A stretch of DNA of 64,000 bases from Methylocystis sp. IM3 (GCF_038070105.1 NZ_JBBPBZ010000002.1:3392501-3456500), one strand, 5' to 3'; counted from the first letter of the stretch, positions 42,657-51,738 are shown. Translations and numbers: made by a program. The notes: generated from the letters alone by a model not told the origin.

Positions 42657-43766
42657 ATGTCCGCCTACAAGATCCTGCTCCTGCCCGGCGACGGCATCGG
42701 TCCGGAAATCTCCGCCGAAGCCGAGAAGGTGATCGACTTCCTGGGTCGGGCGGGCGTCGCCAAATTCGAAATCGAGCGCGGCCTGGTCGGCGGCGCCGCC
42801 TATGACGCGCATGGCGTCGCGATCAGCGAAGGCGACATGAAGCTCGCGCAGGCGGCGGACGCCGTGCTGCTCGCCGCCGTCGGCGGGCCGAAATGGGACG
42901 GCGTGCCCTATGACAAGCGTCCGGAGGCCGGACTCCTGCGTCTGCGCAAGGACCTCGCCCTCTTCGCCAATCTGCGTCCGGCGATCTGCTATCCGGCGCT
43001 CGCCGACGCGTCGTCGCTCAAGCGCGACCTCGTCGATGGCCTCGACATCATGATCGTGCGCGAACTGACGGGCGGCGTCTATTTCGGCGAGCCGAAGGAA
43101 ATCGTCACGCTCGAAAACGGCGAGAAGCGCGCCGTCGACACGCAGGTCTATACGACCCATGAGATCGAGCGCATCGGCCGCGTCGCCTTCGAGCTCGCGC
43201 GCAAGCGCCGCAACAAGGTCACCTCGTCCGAGAAGGCGAATGTCATGCGTTCGGGCTATCTGTGGCGCGAGGTGATCACCGCCCTGCACAAGCGCGAATA
43301 CGCCGACGTTCAGCTCGAGCACATGCTCGCCGACGCGCTCGCCATGCAGCTCGTGCGCTGGCCCAAGCAGTTCGACGTGGTGGTGACCGACAATCTCTTC
43401 GGCGACATGCTGTCGGACGAAGCCGCCATGCTCACCGGCTCGCTCGGCATGTTGCCCTCCGCCTCGCTCGGCGCGGCCGACGCGAATGGCAAGCGCAAGG
43501 CAATGTACGAGCCCTGCCACGGCTCGGCGCCGGACATCGCCGGCAAGGGGGTCGCCAATCCGATCGCCATGATCGGCTCGCTCGGCATGGCGATGCGCTA
43601 TTCCTTCGACAACGCCAAGGCCGCCGACGCCATCGACGCCGCCATCTCCGGCGTGCTGGAGAAGGGCCTGCGCACCGCCGACATCAAGGGCGACGCGCCC
43701 TCTTTCATCTCGACGCGAGAGATGGGCGACGCCATCGTCGCGGAGCTGAAGACCATTCTGGGATAG
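42657..43766 (+). CDS. leuB: 3-isopropylmalate dehydrogenase
   Basis: LeuB oxidatively decarboxylates 3-isopropylmalate in leucine synthesis. The 369-residue protein has [25 protein letters not shown], the substrate region [17 protein letters not shown], the metal-binding [19 protein letters not shown] and the NAD-binding [15 protein letters not shown]. The ATG at 42657 is preceded by AAAAGAGGG; the open frame upstream is not needed. leuC/leuD are not adjacent. A GC hairpin at 43779-43797 follows the stop. Confidence 0.97.
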   Translation: MSAYKILLLPGDGIGPEISAEAEKVIDFLGRAGVAKFEIERGLVGGAAYDAHGVAISEGDMKLAQAADAVLLAAVGGPKWDGVPYDKRPEAGLLRLRKDLALFANLRPAICYPALADASSLKRDLVDGLDIMIVRELTGGVYFGEPKEIVTLENGEKRAVDTQVYTTHEIERIGRVAFELARKRRNKVTSSEKANVMRSGYLWREVITALHKREYADVQLEHMLADALAMQLVRWPKQFDVVVTDNLFGDMLSDEAAMLTGSLGMLPSASLGAADANGKRKAMYEPCHGSAPDIAGKGVANPIAMIGSLGMAMRYSFDNAKAADAIDAAISGVLEKGLRTADIKGDAPSFISTREMGDAIVAELKTILG

Positions 43767-43778
43767 TCGGCGCGGCGA

Positions 43779-43797
43779 GGCCGGGCGCGTCCCGGCC
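43779..43797. terminator. GC hairpin between convergent leuB and SRPBCC genes
   Basis: GGCCGGG (43779-43785) pairs perfectly with CCCGGCC (43791-43797) around a 5-base loop. It lies between two convergent stops, 12 bases after leuB and 9 before the other gene. There is no T tract on either strand, so intrinsic termination is uncertain. Confidence 0.35.
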
Positions 43798-43805
43798 AGC
43801 CATCT

Positions 43806-44213
43806 TCAGGCGTTCGCCGCGAGGCCGGCGAGCGCCTGTTCTATCTTCGGCCCGAGCGTCTTCTCGCGGAAGCCCAGAAGATTGCGCGCCTTGTCGAGGA
43901 GGCCGTTGCGTCCGGCGACCACGCAATCGACGCGCGTTTGCGCGCCCTCGGAGACGAGCGAGACGGTCGCGAGGCTCTCGGCGCCGCCGTTCATGAGCTT
44001 CAGGACGACCCGCGCGCCCGGCTCGGCCTCGACGAGCGCGGCGGCGCCGAGCGGCGTCCAGGCGGCGGGATCGGCGGCGCGCGCGAAGACCCGGCGCGCA
44101 TCAGCGGCGACGGAAACCCTGCGCCGGACGGCGTAGCGGTCCGGCTGCATGATGAGCGCGGCGGCGAGCGCCGCAAGGGCGAAATAGAGCAGAACGAGCG
44201 CGACGCCGGCCAT
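43806..44213 (-). CDS. SRPBCC-fold (polyketide cyclase/dehydrase-like) membrane-anchored protein
   Basis: The 135-residue protein has an N-terminal membrane helix (GVALVLLYFALAALAAALIM), then a short START/SRPBCC-like domain (DRYAVRRRVSVAADARRVFARAADPAAWTPL region, a typical opening beta strand and helix pair). Ligand and function are unknown. The start is the ATG at 44211-44213. It is divergent from pxpA (127 bases) and convergent with leuB. Confidence 0.65.
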   Translation of the reverse strand: MAGVALVLLYFALAALAAALIMQPDRYAVRRRVSVAADARRVFARAADPAAWTPLGAAALVEAEPGARVVLKLMNGGAESLATVSLVSEGAQTRVDCVVAGRNGLLDKARNLLGFREKTLGPKIEQALAGLAANA

Positions 44214-44340
44214 GGCCGCCTCCTTCGGATCAGGCCTCCCGGCGAAACCTAGCGCGCCCGCTGGCGCCTGCCACTGTGTCGCCCCGCCGGCATGCTCCCG
44301 TAAGGGTGTCAGCGGGGCGCGATCGCTCTAGGATGAGGTC

Positions 44341-45117
44341 ATGACTCGCGCCGCCAGAACCATCGATCTCAACGCCGATCTGGGAGAGGGCTTCGGCCCC
44401 TGGCGCATGGGCGACGACGCGGCCATGCTTAGCATCGTCACGAGCGCCAATGTCGCCTGCGGCTTTCACGCGGGCGACCCCGACATCATGGCGAAGACCT
44501 TTGCGCTCGCATGCGAGAAAGGCGTCGCGGTCGGCGCCCATGTGGCCTTCCCCGACCTCGTCGGCTTCGGGCGCCGGCCCCTGCCCATGACGGCGGCGGA
44601 AATCGAACGCGCCGTCGCCTATCAGATCGGCGCGGCCATGGGGCTCGCGGCGCTCGCGGGCGTCCGCATCGCCTATGTGAAGGCGCATGGCGCGCTCGCG
44701 AATATTGCGGAGAAAAGCGTCGAGGTCGCCGACGCGCTGGCGCGGGCGACGCGCGCCGTCGATCGCTCCCTCATCCTGCTCGCCATCGCGCTGTCCGAAC
44801 AGGCGCCCGCCGGCGAGCGCGCGGGGTTGAGGGTCGCCCACGAGATTTTCGCCGACCGCGCCTATGTGGACGACGGCGGGCTTCAGCCGCGCCGCGAGCC
44901 GGGGGCCGTGCTGACGGACCCCGACGCGGCGCTGGCGCGGGTCCGCGTCATGCTGGCCGAGGGAGCCCTCGTCACCATTTCCGGAAAGCGCCTGCCGACG
45001 CCGATCGACTCGATCTGTGTGCATGGCGATACGGCCCATGCGGTCGAGATGGCGCGGCGCCTGCGCGCGGGGCTGGAAGCGGATGGTTATGCGCTCGCGG
45101 CCTTCGCGGGGCCGTGA
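44341..45117 (+). CDS. pxpA: 5-oxoprolinase subunit A (LamB/YcsF family)
   Basis: PxpABC is the bacterial ATP-dependent 5-oxoprolinase that converts 5-oxoproline (pyroglutamate) to glutamate, a damage-repair and nitrogen salvage step. PxpA has 258 residues with IDLNADLGEGFGPW, ANVACGFHAGDPDIM, GAHVAFPDLVGFGRR, VKAHGALAN and ICVHGDTAHAVEMA, all hallmarks of the family. It is first in the operon pxpA-pxpB-pxpC; pxpB starts 1 base after its stop. Confidence 0.95.
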   Translation: MTRAARTIDLNADLGEGFGPWRMGDDAAMLSIVTSANVACGFHAGDPDIMAKTFALACEKGVAVGAHVAFPDLVGFGRRPLPMTAAEIERAVAYQIGAAMGLAALAGVRIAYVKAHGALANIAEKSVEVADALARATRAVDRSLILLAIALSEQAPAGERAGLRVAHEIFADRAYVDDGGLQPRREPGAVLTDPDAALARVRVMLAEGALVTISGKRLPTPIDSICVHGDTAHAVEMARRLRAGLEADGYALAAFAGP

Positions 45118-45118
45118 G

Positions 45119-45850
45119 ATGGATCGGCCCCGCTATCTCGATCAGGGCGAAACGGCGCTCACGGTCGAATTCGGCGACGCCGTCGATCCCGAGGTCAACG
45201 CCCGCGTGCTCGCCCTCGAGGAGGCTTTTCGCGACGCGCCGCCCCCCGGCGTGCGGGAGACGACGCCGACCTATCGCTCGCTGCTCGTCCATTATGAGCC
45301 GCTCGAGATTTCGCGCGCCGCGCTGATCGGCTGGATCGACGCGCGCCTCTCCGCCATCGGGACGGCGCGACGCCCGAAAGGCGAGGGCCTGGGCTGGATC
45401 GTTCCCTGCTGCTACGACCCCGCGCTCGCCGAGGACATTTGCGAGGCGGCGGCGCTGCTCGGCCTCTCGGCGCCGGCGCTGGCCGCCGCCCATGCCGGCG
45501 CCCGCTACCGCGCCTATATGTATGGCTTCGCGCCAGGCTGGTGCTATCTCGGCGGCCTGCCCGACGCGCTCGCCTTGCCGCGCCGCCTGGCGCCGCGCGG
45601 GGCGACGCCGCCGGGCGCCGTGCTGATCGGCGGCGGCCTGTCTCTCATCGGCGCCGATCCCATGCTGACCGGCTGGTATGTCGTCGGCCGCACGCCGGAA
45701 CGGCTGTTTTCCTTGCGGCGAGACCCGCCCTTTCTGGCCGCGCCAGGCGACGCGATCCGCTTCGAGCCCGTTGACGCGGCGACCTTCGCCGCGCTCGACG
45801 CGCGCGCGGCAGCTGGCGAGACGATCGCCCGGCGCGAGGCCTCTCCATGA
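45119..45850 (+). CDS. pxpB: 5-oxoprolinase subunit B
   Basis: PxpB (KipI-like allophanate hydrolase N-terminal fold) works with PxpC in 5-oxoproline phosphorylation/hydrolysis. The 243-residue product from the ATG at 45119 has the segments RYLDQGETALTVEFGDAVDPEVN, VPCCYDPALAEDI, YRAYMYGFAPGWCYLGGLPDAL and TGWYVVGRTPERLFSL. The open frame reaches further upstream within pxpA, but the chosen start follows the pxpA stop directly. It overlaps pxpC by 4 bases (ATGA). Confidence 0.94.
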   Translation: MDRPRYLDQGETALTVEFGDAVDPEVNARVLALEEAFRDAPPPGVRETTPTYRSLLVHYEPLEISRAALIGWIDARLSAIGTARRPKGEGLGWIVPCCYDPALAEDICEAAALLGLSAPALAAAHAGARYRAYMYGFAPGWCYLGGLPDALALPRRLAPRGATPPGAVLIGGGLSLIGADPMLTGWYVVGRTPERLFSLRRDPPFLAAPGDAIRFEPVDAATFAALDARAAAGETIARREASP

Positions 45851-46845
45851 AGGCGCGGCTCCTCGTCCATGCCGCGGGCCCGAGCGTCACGGTGCAGGAC
45901 GCCGGCCGCTTCGGCTATTCGCGCTTCGGCGTGACGCCGGCGGGGCCGATGGATCCGCCGGCCTTTCTGACCGCGACGCGCGCCGTGGCGGCGGCGACGG
46001 CGCTCGAAGTCTCTCTCGGCGGCGTCGAGTTCGAGGCGGAGGGCGCGACGCTCGCCGTCGCGGTCGCGGGCGGCGGCTTCGATGTCAGGCTCGACGGCAT
46101 GAGGCTCCCCGCCGCGACGCTGTTCCCGCTCGCCCCCGGCGCGCGGCTGTCGATCCGCGCCGGGACCGGCGGCGCGTGGTGCTATGTCGCCGTCGGCGCG
46201 CGCATCGACCTTCCCCTCGCGCTCGGCTCGCGCGCGACGCATGCGCGTTCGGGGATCGGACCCAAGCCCCTTTCGGCCGGCGACGCGCTGCCGTTCTCCG
46301 ATATCGCGCCCGCCCCGGCTGCTCCGCAGCGGCTCGTTGCGCCCTGGCTGACGGGCGGCGACGCGCCGATCCGCGTGATGCTCGGGCCGCAGGACGATTA
46401 TTTCCCCCAAGCCTCGATAGAGGCCCTGCTCGGGGCCGAGTGGCGGGTCGGCGCCCGCAGCGACCGCATGGCCTATGCGCTGGAGGGGCCTCGACTGGCC
46501 CATGCGCGCGGCCACGACATCGTCTCGGACGGCGCCGCCATGGGGGCCATACAGGTTCCGGGCTCCGGCGCGCCCTTCGTGCTGATGGCCGACCGCCAGC
46601 CGACCGGCGGCTATCCCAAGATCGCGACCGTCATCGGGGCGGATCTCGGCCGCATGGCGCAGCGTCGGCCGGGCGAGACGCTGCGGTTTCGCGCGGTCGA
46701 CTGGGCGGCGGCGGTCGCGGCGCGGGCCGCGCTGAAAAAGGAAATGGCGGCGGGGGCGCTTGTGACGCCCCTCGCCGCCGAACTCTCCGCCGAGATGCTT
46801 CTGGCCGAAAATCTCATCGGCGGCGTGGTGAGCGCGCGGGATTAG
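45847..46845 (+). CDS. pxpC: 5-oxoprolinase subunit C
   Basis: PxpC (KipA-like, biotin-dependent carboxyltransferase family fold) completes the 5-oxoprolinase. The 332-residue protein has AAGPSVTVQDAGRFGYSRFG, VTPAGPMDPPAF, MLGPQDDYF, RSDRMAYALEGP, IVSDGAAMGAIQVPGSG and DRQPTGGYPKIATVI. The three subunits are contiguous and translationally coupled, so the enzyme is presumably complete. Confidence 0.94.
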   Translation: MKARLLVHAAGPSVTVQDAGRFGYSRFGVTPAGPMDPPAFLTATRAVAAATALEVSLGGVEFEAEGATLAVAVAGGGFDVRLDGMRLPAATLFPLAPGARLSIRAGTGGAWCYVAVGARIDLPLALGSRATHARSGIGPKPLSAGDALPFSDIAPAPAAPQRLVAPWLTGGDAPIRVMLGPQDDYFPQASIEALLGAEWRVGARSDRMAYALEGPRLAHARGHDIVSDGAAMGAIQVPGSGAPFVLMADRQPTGGYPKIATVIGADLGRMAQRRPGETLRFRAVDWAAAVAARAALKKEMAAGALVTPLAAELSAEMLLAENLIGGVVSARD

Positions 46846-46866
46846 GCCCCCTCGGGGGCGCCTCCC

Positions 46867-47685
46867 TTACTCCGCCGGCTCCTCGATTTTTGCCAGCACG
46901 GGCGCCTCCTCGACGGGCGCGGGAGCATGAGGGTCGTTTCGGCGCTTCCACCACTTCCACAGCATCATCCACCAGGGATCGCCGACATGGAGATGATAGC
47001 GCAGCGGCGTCTTGATGATCGCGAGCACCAGGCCGATCGAGAACAGGCACCAGACCGCCGGCCATTCATTGATGTTGTTCGTCGTGAGCCCGGCGAGCAG
47101 CGGCCCGGCGACCCAGGAGAAGAGGATGAAGCGCCAGCTGCCGTAGAGCGTCGGAATGTAGAAGGCCATCAGCGGATAGCTGATGAAACCGCGGCCCAGC
47201 CAGGAATCGCCCGCCATGCTGTTGCCGATGCCGTTCGACGGCACCAGCCAGGCGATGTGCCATTCGCCCTTCACCGTGCAGAGCACGTCGCCGCAGAGCG
47301 GTCGGCCGAGCGCGCAATGGCCCGCCCAGTTGAAGGGATAGAGCTGGAGAAGCATGACGATCGCGGCCACGAAACAGCCGAAGAAGGCCCAGGGCGCGAT
47401 GATGCGCGCGCTGTCCTTGGGCATGAAATAGAGCGCGACCGCATTGATGAAGAAGGGCTGAAAGGCGATGTGCAGATAACCGAATATGGTCATCAGCTGA
47501 TTGAGCGGCGAGTCGCATTGGTTGAGCACCGAATAGGCGACCGCCTGGAGCGACTCCATGCTCGCAAAATAGAGAAGGCAGACCCAGAGCGCCATCGGCT
47601 CCGGGTTCTTCTTGAGAGCGGAGTAGGCCGCGCCGGCAATGCCCGTGGCCGCCAAAACAGTCGAAGCTTCCCCGCTCCAGCACAT
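46867..47685 (-). CDS. DUF5765-type multispan membrane protein
   Basis: No function is known. The 272-residue protein begins MCWSGEASTVLAATG, typical of DUF5765, and has about seven hydrophobic helices, with FGYLHIAFQPFFINAVALYF as a conserved core segment. The C-terminus is cytoplasmic and Pro/Glu-rich (PHAPAPVEEAPVL). The start is the ATG at 47683-47685. It is convergent with pxpC (21 bases) and stands alone. Confidence 0.8.
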   Translation of the reverse strand: MCWSGEASTVLAATGIAGAAYSALKKNPEPMALWVCLLYFASMESLQAVAYSVLNQCDSPLNQLMTIFGYLHIAFQPFFINAVALYFMPKDSARIIAPWAFFGCFVAAIVMLLQLYPFNWAGHCALGRPLCGDVLCTVKGEWHIAWLVPSNGIGNSMAGDSWLGRGFISYPLMAFYIPTLYGSWRFILFSWVAGPLLAGLTTNNINEWPAVWCLFSIGLVLAIIKTPLRYHLHVGDPWWMMLWKWWKRRNDPHAPAPVEEAPVLAKIEEPAE

Positions 47686-47789
47686 CTCTCTCGTTTCCCC
47701 TCTTGTTCGTTATGCGCCCCGATACACCATCCGGCGACGGGCAAAAAGCCCCGCTCGCGAACGGGAAAGCGACGCCGCGCGAGGCGCTG

Positions 47790-48224
47790 TCACGGTTCGG
47801 GAATCTCACCCGGCGCGGCGAGTTCGAAATGCGCGAATTCGAAGCCCGGCGCGACCGTGCAGCCCACGAGCGTCCAGTCGCCGAGGCTTCTCGCCGCCTG
47901 CCAGACGCCCGCCGGAACGATCCCCTGAGGGCGCTCGCCGGCGAAAAGATCGGCGCCGAGCCGCAGGACCGTGCGGCGGCCCTCGTCGTATAGCGAGAGT
48001 TCCAGCGGCGCGCCAGCGTGCCAATGCCAGACTTCCGCCGCGTCCACCCGGTGCCAGGCGGAGACCTGCCCGGCGGGCAGGAGGTAATAGATGGCGGTCG
48101 AGGCGGCGCGTCCGCCTGTTCCCTTGGGGTCGCGGAAGGTCTCGCGGTAAAAGCCCCCCTCGGGATGCGGGGCGAGATCGAGAAGGCGCGCGACCTCCTG
48201 CGCCGTAAGGAGGGCCGCGCTCAT
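47790..48224 (-). CDS. Cupin domain protein (DUF985 family)
   Basis: This 144-residue cupin matches the DUF985 group: LAPHPEGGFYRETFRD, AIYYLLPAGQVSAWHRVDAAEVWHWH with candidate metal ligands, and VPAGVWQAARSLGDWTLVGC. Substrate is unknown; the fold is RmlC-like. The ATG at 48222-48224 overlaps the gloB stop, so it is translationally coupled to gloB; the longer upstream frame is antisense-like and ignored. Confidence 0.87.
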   Translation of the reverse strand: MSAALLTAQEVARLLDLAPHPEGGFYRETFRDPKGTGGRAASTAIYYLLPAGQVSAWHRVDAAEVWHWHAGAPLELSLYDEGRRTVLRLGADLFAGERPQGIVPAGVWQAARSLGDWTLVGCTVAPGFEFAHFELAAPGEIPEP

Positions 48225-48997
48225 CCGGCGAAGCTGTTCTTGCGCGCGCGCATCTCGGCGAAGACGGCGAAGGGATTGGCGTCCTCCATGCCCATCGCCT
48301 CCTTCACCTTGGGGTCCTCGACGCGCAGGAAGGGGTTGGTGGCGTTTTCGAGCGCGATGGTGGTCGGAAGGGTGAATTTCCCCTCGGCGCGCAGTTCCGC
48401 CACCCGCTCGACCCGATCGCGCAGCACCGGATTCTCGGGATCGACGGTGAGCGCGAAGCGCCCGTTGGCCTGCGTATATTCGTGCCCGCAATAGATCAGC
48501 GTCTCGCGCGGCAGATTGGCGAGCGTCTCGAGCGAGAGACGCATCTCGTCGGTCGTGCCCTCGAAGACGCGCCCGCAGCCGAGCGAGAAGAGCGTGTCGC
48601 CGACGAAGACCGCTTCGCCCTCCGGAAAGTAGTAGGCGACATGGCCGGTCGTATGGCCTGGCGTCGCGATGACCCTGGCGCGGGCGGCGCCCACCGAAAT
48701 CTCGTCGCCGTCGGACACTGCGCGGTCGAGCGACGGCAGGCGGCCGGCGTCCGCGGCCGCCCCGATGATTTCCATCTGGGGGAACCGCTTCTTCAGCGTT
48801 TCCGCGCCCTGGATGTGGTCGGCGTGATGGTGGGTGATCAGGAGATGGGTGAGCGGCCAGCCGCGCCGCTCCGCCTCCGCCGCAATGGCGTCGCCGTCGG
48901 GGGCGTCGACGCTCGCGGTCGCGCCGGTCCTGGAATCATGAACAAGGAGCCCGAAATTATCGTTCAGGCAAATGAACTGCGCCACCTCTATGGACAT
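48221..48997 (-). CDS. gloB: Hydroxyacylglutathione hydrolase (glyoxalase II)
   Basis: GloB hydrolyses S-lactoylglutathione to lactate and glutathione in methylglyoxal detoxification. From the ATG at 48995-48997 (MSIEVAQFICLNDNF; GGAGACAGGA upstream) it has 258 residues. The dinuclear metal site THHHADH, the second-shell IATPGHTTGHV, FVGDTLFSLGCGRVFEG, YCGHEYTQANGRFA and the C-terminal NPFLRVEDP are typical. It precedes the cupin gene with a 4-base overlap. Confidence 0.94.
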   Translation of the reverse strand: MSIEVAQFICLNDNFGLLVHDSRTGATASVDAPDGDAIAAEAERRGWPLTHLLITHHHADHIQGAETLKKRFPQMEIIGAAADAGRLPSLDRAVSDGDEISVGAARARVIATPGHTTGHVAYYFPEGEAVFVGDTLFSLGCGRVFEGTTDEMRLSLETLANLPRETLIYCGHEYTQANGRFALTVDPENPVLRDRVERVAELRAEGKFTLPTTIALENATNPFLRVEDPKVKEAMGMEDANPFAVFAEMRARKNSFAG

Positions 48998-49086
48998 TCC
49001 TGTCTCCACATGATCGGCCCGCATCATAGCGAAGGCGCGCGAAAATGCGACCAGGTTGAGCCTTGCCACGGGAAGCGAATAAGAAG

Positions 49087-49845
49087 ATGATCCGCCGCAT
49101 GGCCCCCGACGTCGTTGAACTGAGAGCTTTTTACGAGACCGCGCTCGGTGAGGTGGCGCGTCGCGTCGTGGGCCGGCTGCTGCGCGCCCGCTGGGAGGAC
49201 CATGCCGGGCTGCGCGTGTTGGGACTGGGCTATCCGACGCCCTATCTGGACGGATTTCGCGAGAAGGCGCAGCGCGTTCTGGCCTTCATGCCGGCGACCC
49301 AGGGCGTCGTGCACTGGCCGCTTGACGGACGATCCGCCACGGCGCTGGTCGAGGCCTCCATGATGCCTCTGCCCGACGCCTGCATCGACCGGCTGCTGCT
49401 GGTGCACGCGCTGGAGGTGGAGGAGCATCCACAGGATCTCCTCGAGGAGGTCTGGCGCATCCTCGCCCCGGGCGGGCGCGTGGTGATCGTCGCGCCGAGC
49501 CGCACCGGATTGTGGGCGCGCCTCGACACCACGCCTTTCGGCCACGGCCACCCCTATTCGCGCGGACAGTTGCAGACGCTTCTTCAGGAGGCGCAGTTCC
49601 TGCCCGTCTTCTGGGGCGAGGCGCTCTATGTGCCGCCCTTCCAGCGGGTGACGCTGCTGCGCTCGGCGCCCGCCTTCGAGCGCATCGCCGGGCGCTTCTC
49701 GCTCCCCGGCGGCGGGGTCCATGTGGTCGAGGCGATGAAGCAGCTCTACCGGCCGGTGCTGCGCCGGGCCGTGCGGCGCGCGCCCGTCGTGGCCGAGCCG
49801 GCGCTGGAGCCCGTGCTGGAGCCCGAGGGCGCCGAGCCGGCGTGA
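49087..49845 (+). CDS. SAM-dependent methyltransferase (class I)
   Basis: This 252-residue protein has a Rossmann methyltransferase core: a motif I variant LRVLGLGYPTPYL, MPLPDACIDRLLLVHALEVEE and LEEVWRILAPGGRVVIVAPSR. The C-terminus is Ala/Pro/Glu-rich. Relatives in Rhizobiales lie divergent from gloB, as here. Substrate is unknown. I chose the ATG at 49087; an ATG at 49099 and a TTG at 49063 are also in frame. It is convergent with the esterase gene (9 bases). Confidence 0.83.
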   Translation: MIRRMAPDVVELRAFYETALGEVARRVVGRLLRARWEDHAGLRVLGLGYPTPYLDGFREKAQRVLAFMPATQGVVHWPLDGRSATALVEASMMPLPDACIDRLLLVHALEVEEHPQDLLEEVWRILAPGGRVVIVAPSRTGLWARLDTTPFGHGHPYSRGQLQTLLQEAQFLPVFWGEALYVPPFQRVTLLRSAPAFERIAGRFSLPGGGVHVVEAMKQLYRPVLRRAVRRAPVVAEPALEPVLEPEGAEPA

Positions 49846-49854
49846 GGCGCGCGC

Positions 49855-50544
49855 CTACCGCCGCCCGTCATCCACCTTGACGCCGAAGGATTGCGCCAGA
49901 AACAGCGCGCCATGAAGCAGCCCGACGTTGTCGATGCCATGGCCGAGCCCGGCCGACAGATGCCACTGCGTCGGCACGCCCATGTCGGCGAGCGAATTGG
50001 CGGAAAGCAGCAGCGCCTCGGCGGGGATGAGATCGTCGGCGTCGCCATGGACCAGCAGCACGGCGGGCGGGGGATTTTGCGCCAGCCGCGTCGAGCCCGG
50101 CGCGTCCTCGCCGGTGACGTGGATGCCGGAGTAGCCGAGAATGGCGCGCGGCGGCGTGGGCCGGCGCAGGCCCGTGTGGAGGGCCATCATCGTCCCCTGG
50201 CTGAAGCCGACGAGGGCGAGCGACCGCTCGTCGAGACCACGTCTCGCCAGTTCCCTGTCGAGGAAGGCGTCGAGCGTGGGGCGGGCGGCGTTGACGCCCT
50301 GCCAACGCTCGTCGGGGTTGCGCGTGAAGAGCGGGAACCACTGTCGCCCCATGGGCGACATGGCGCATCTCTCGGGCGCGTGCGGCGCGACGAAATCGGC
50401 GTCGGGCAGAAAGTCCCGCCACTGCCTGCCGATCTCGATGAGGTCGTCGCCGTCGGCGCCGAAGCCGTGGAGAAACACCACAAGCTGCGACGCCTTTCCG
50501 GATTTCGCCGCCGCCCTTGGCCCGTCGATTTCAACCATGCGCAT
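49855..50544 (-). CDS. Phospholipase/carboxylesterase family alpha/beta hydrolase
   Basis: This 229-residue serine hydrolase of the phospholipase/carboxylesterase family has the oxyanion segment LVVFLHGFGADGDDL, the nucleophile Ser in LVGFSQGTMMAL, the acid in LLVHGDADDLIP and the His in LGHGIDN. Substrate is unknown; relatives are thioesterases or carboxylesterases. The ATG at 50542-50544 has AAGGGGA upstream; a second ATG two codons later is possible. It is convergent with the methyltransferase gene. Confidence 0.9.
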   Translation of the reverse strand: MRMVEIDGPRAAAKSGKASQLVVFLHGFGADGDDLIEIGRQWRDFLPDADFVAPHAPERCAMSPMGRQWFPLFTRNPDERWQGVNAARPTLDAFLDRELARRGLDERSLALVGFSQGTMMALHTGLRRPTPPRAILGYSGIHVTGEDAPGSTRLAQNPPPAVLLVHGDADDLIPAEALLLSANSLADMGVPTQWHLSAGLGHGIDNVGLLHGALFLAQSFGVKVDDGRR

Positions 50545-50676
50545 GTTCCCCTTCCGCCAGTCCTGGAAAGGCCGCGGACCGAAGCGTTCGTGACGCCCTA
50601 GCTCTCGGGGGTTGGCGCGCAGAGGTCAAGAGGGCGACGCCGGCGCAGAGCCGGCCGGGACCATCTTTCGGATGCG

Positions 50677-50793
50677 TCAGAACGAGGTCTGGAGCGCGAA
50701 ACGGAGAATCTTGAAGGCGAAGATGAAAGCGCCGGCCAGAGTGCCGTGTTTCACCATGGTCATCGCGATAAAAATGTGGTCCGGCCTCATCAT
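50677..50793 (-). CDS. Possible 38-residue hydrophobic protein
   Basis: A short frame starts at the ATG at 50791-50793 (MMRPDHIFIAMTMVKH) and ends in a hydrophobic segment (TLAGAFIFAFKILRFAL) that could span or bind the membrane. CGAAAGG, part of a 14-bp palindrome, lies upstream as a possible Shine-Dalgarno. No family was recognised and the frame is short, so it may be fortuitous. Confidence 0.3.
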   Translation of the reverse strand: MMRPDHIFIAMTMVKHGTLAGAFIFAFKILRFALQTSF

Positions 50794-50800
50794 CTTGGTA

Positions 50801-50814
50801 ACCTTTCGAAAGGT
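50801..50814. repeat. Perfect 14-bp palindrome
   Basis: ACCTTTCGAAAGGT is a perfect palindrome in the gap between the esterase and DUF2905 genes, 7 bases upstream of the small minus-strand frame at 50677-50793. It could be a dimeric regulator site; nothing further supports this. Confidence 0.5.
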
Positions 50815-51110
50815 CGCGCGAAATCGTCGCGGCGCGTCGCATCGTCGCGTTGGGGGGTAGAGACATTTTTTCAGGTTCAGGGCGCCTGCGTCTCGGTCAG
50901 ACCCTTGCGAAAGGCGCGCCATACCGCCTTCGTTCGACTGAGCGATTTCGTCGCACCATTCGGCGACCGCGCTCCATCTCGAAACCTGGCGTCGAGGTAG
51001 CTTCGGTAAGTTTCTTTTGCAAGCGAGAGCCTTCGGATTCGGGCCTTTCGCGACAATATGTCACTTCGCGACGCGGGCGCGTCGCGAACGCCGAAGGAGG
51101 CTTTTCCTAC
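50815..51110. other. Non-coding gap before the DUF2905 gene
   Basis: These 296 bases, and the 132 bases from 50545 to 50676, carry no gene I can support. Open frames on the plus strand run into the DUF2905 gene but have no start signal or family match. The DUF2905 Shine-Dalgarno (GAAGGAGG) lies at its right end, near 51092-51100. No clear promoter was fixed. Confidence 0.4.
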
Positions 51111-51311
51111 ATGCCCAAACTGCTGATCGTCATTGGTCTGGCGCTTGTCGCGCTCGGCCTTTTATGGCCGCTTGCGGAACGCGCCGGACTTGGACGTTTG
51201 CCCGGAGACATTGTTTTCGAGCGCGGCAATTTACGCGTCTATATTCCGCTTGCGACGTCGCTTCTCGTCAGCCTCGCTTTGAGCGCGATCTTCTGGCTGC
51301 TCAATCGCTGA
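51111..51311 (+). CDS. DUF2905 small membrane protein
   Basis: This 66-residue protein has two membrane helices (LLIVIGLALVALGLLWPLA and ATSLLVSLALSAIFWLL) around the conserved GRLPGDIVFERGN, the DUF2905 signature. Function is unknown. The ATG at 51111 has a strong Shine-Dalgarno (GAAGGAGG); the longer open frame upstream is not supported. It precedes the helical DUF883-like gene by 121 bases. Confidence 0.9.
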   Translation: MPKLLIVIGLALVALGLLWPLAERAGLGRLPGDIVFERGNLRVYIPLATSLLVSLALSAIFWLLNR

Positions 51312-51432
51312 CGCTGGTTCGGGCGGCGCAACGCTTGGCGTCTTTTGACGCGCAGGCCAGGAACAACCCTCGACGCCTCTGGTTGATCGATTACGCGAAA
51401 TGACAGGGGCGGCAAAGGCCGAGGGAGTCGAC

Positions 51433-51738
51433 ATGCAGATCTTCAGACGCAATCGTGAACGTGACATGGGCGACATCCGCGGCGTCGTCGCCCAACAGGC
51501 GTCGACGGCGGCCGGTCAGGCTCAGCGCATGATGGAAGAGGGCGTGGACCAGGCCAATCGCGCGCTCGCGACCGCGCGGGAGCAGGGCGCACAGGTTGCG
51601 GAAAACGCCGGTGAAGCCATGCAGGAGTGGCGCTCGACACTCGAATCCGCCGTGCGCGCGCAGCCGATCACGGCGCTCGCGCTCGCGGCCGTCGCAGGCC
51701 TCGCCATCGGCGCCCTCTGGCGGACCGGAGAAAAATAG
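51433..51738 (+). CDS. DUF883-like (ElaB/YqjD type) membrane-anchored helical protein
   Basis: The 101-residue protein has a long charged helical region rich in Ala/Gln/Glu (QASTAAGQAQRMMEEGVDQ), EWRSTLESAVRAQPITALAL and a C-terminal membrane segment ending GLAIGALWRTGEK. This is the pattern of the ElaB/YgaM/YqjD family, which tethers ribosomes to the inner membrane in E. coli; the same role here is inference. GAGGGAG lies just upstream of the ATG at 51433; an in-frame ATG at 51400 is an alternative. Confidence 0.82.
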   Translation: MQIFRRNRERDMGDIRGVVAQQASTAAGQAQRMMEEGVDQANRALATAREQGAQVAENAGEAMQEWRSTLESAVRAQPITALALAAVAGLAIGALWRTGEK

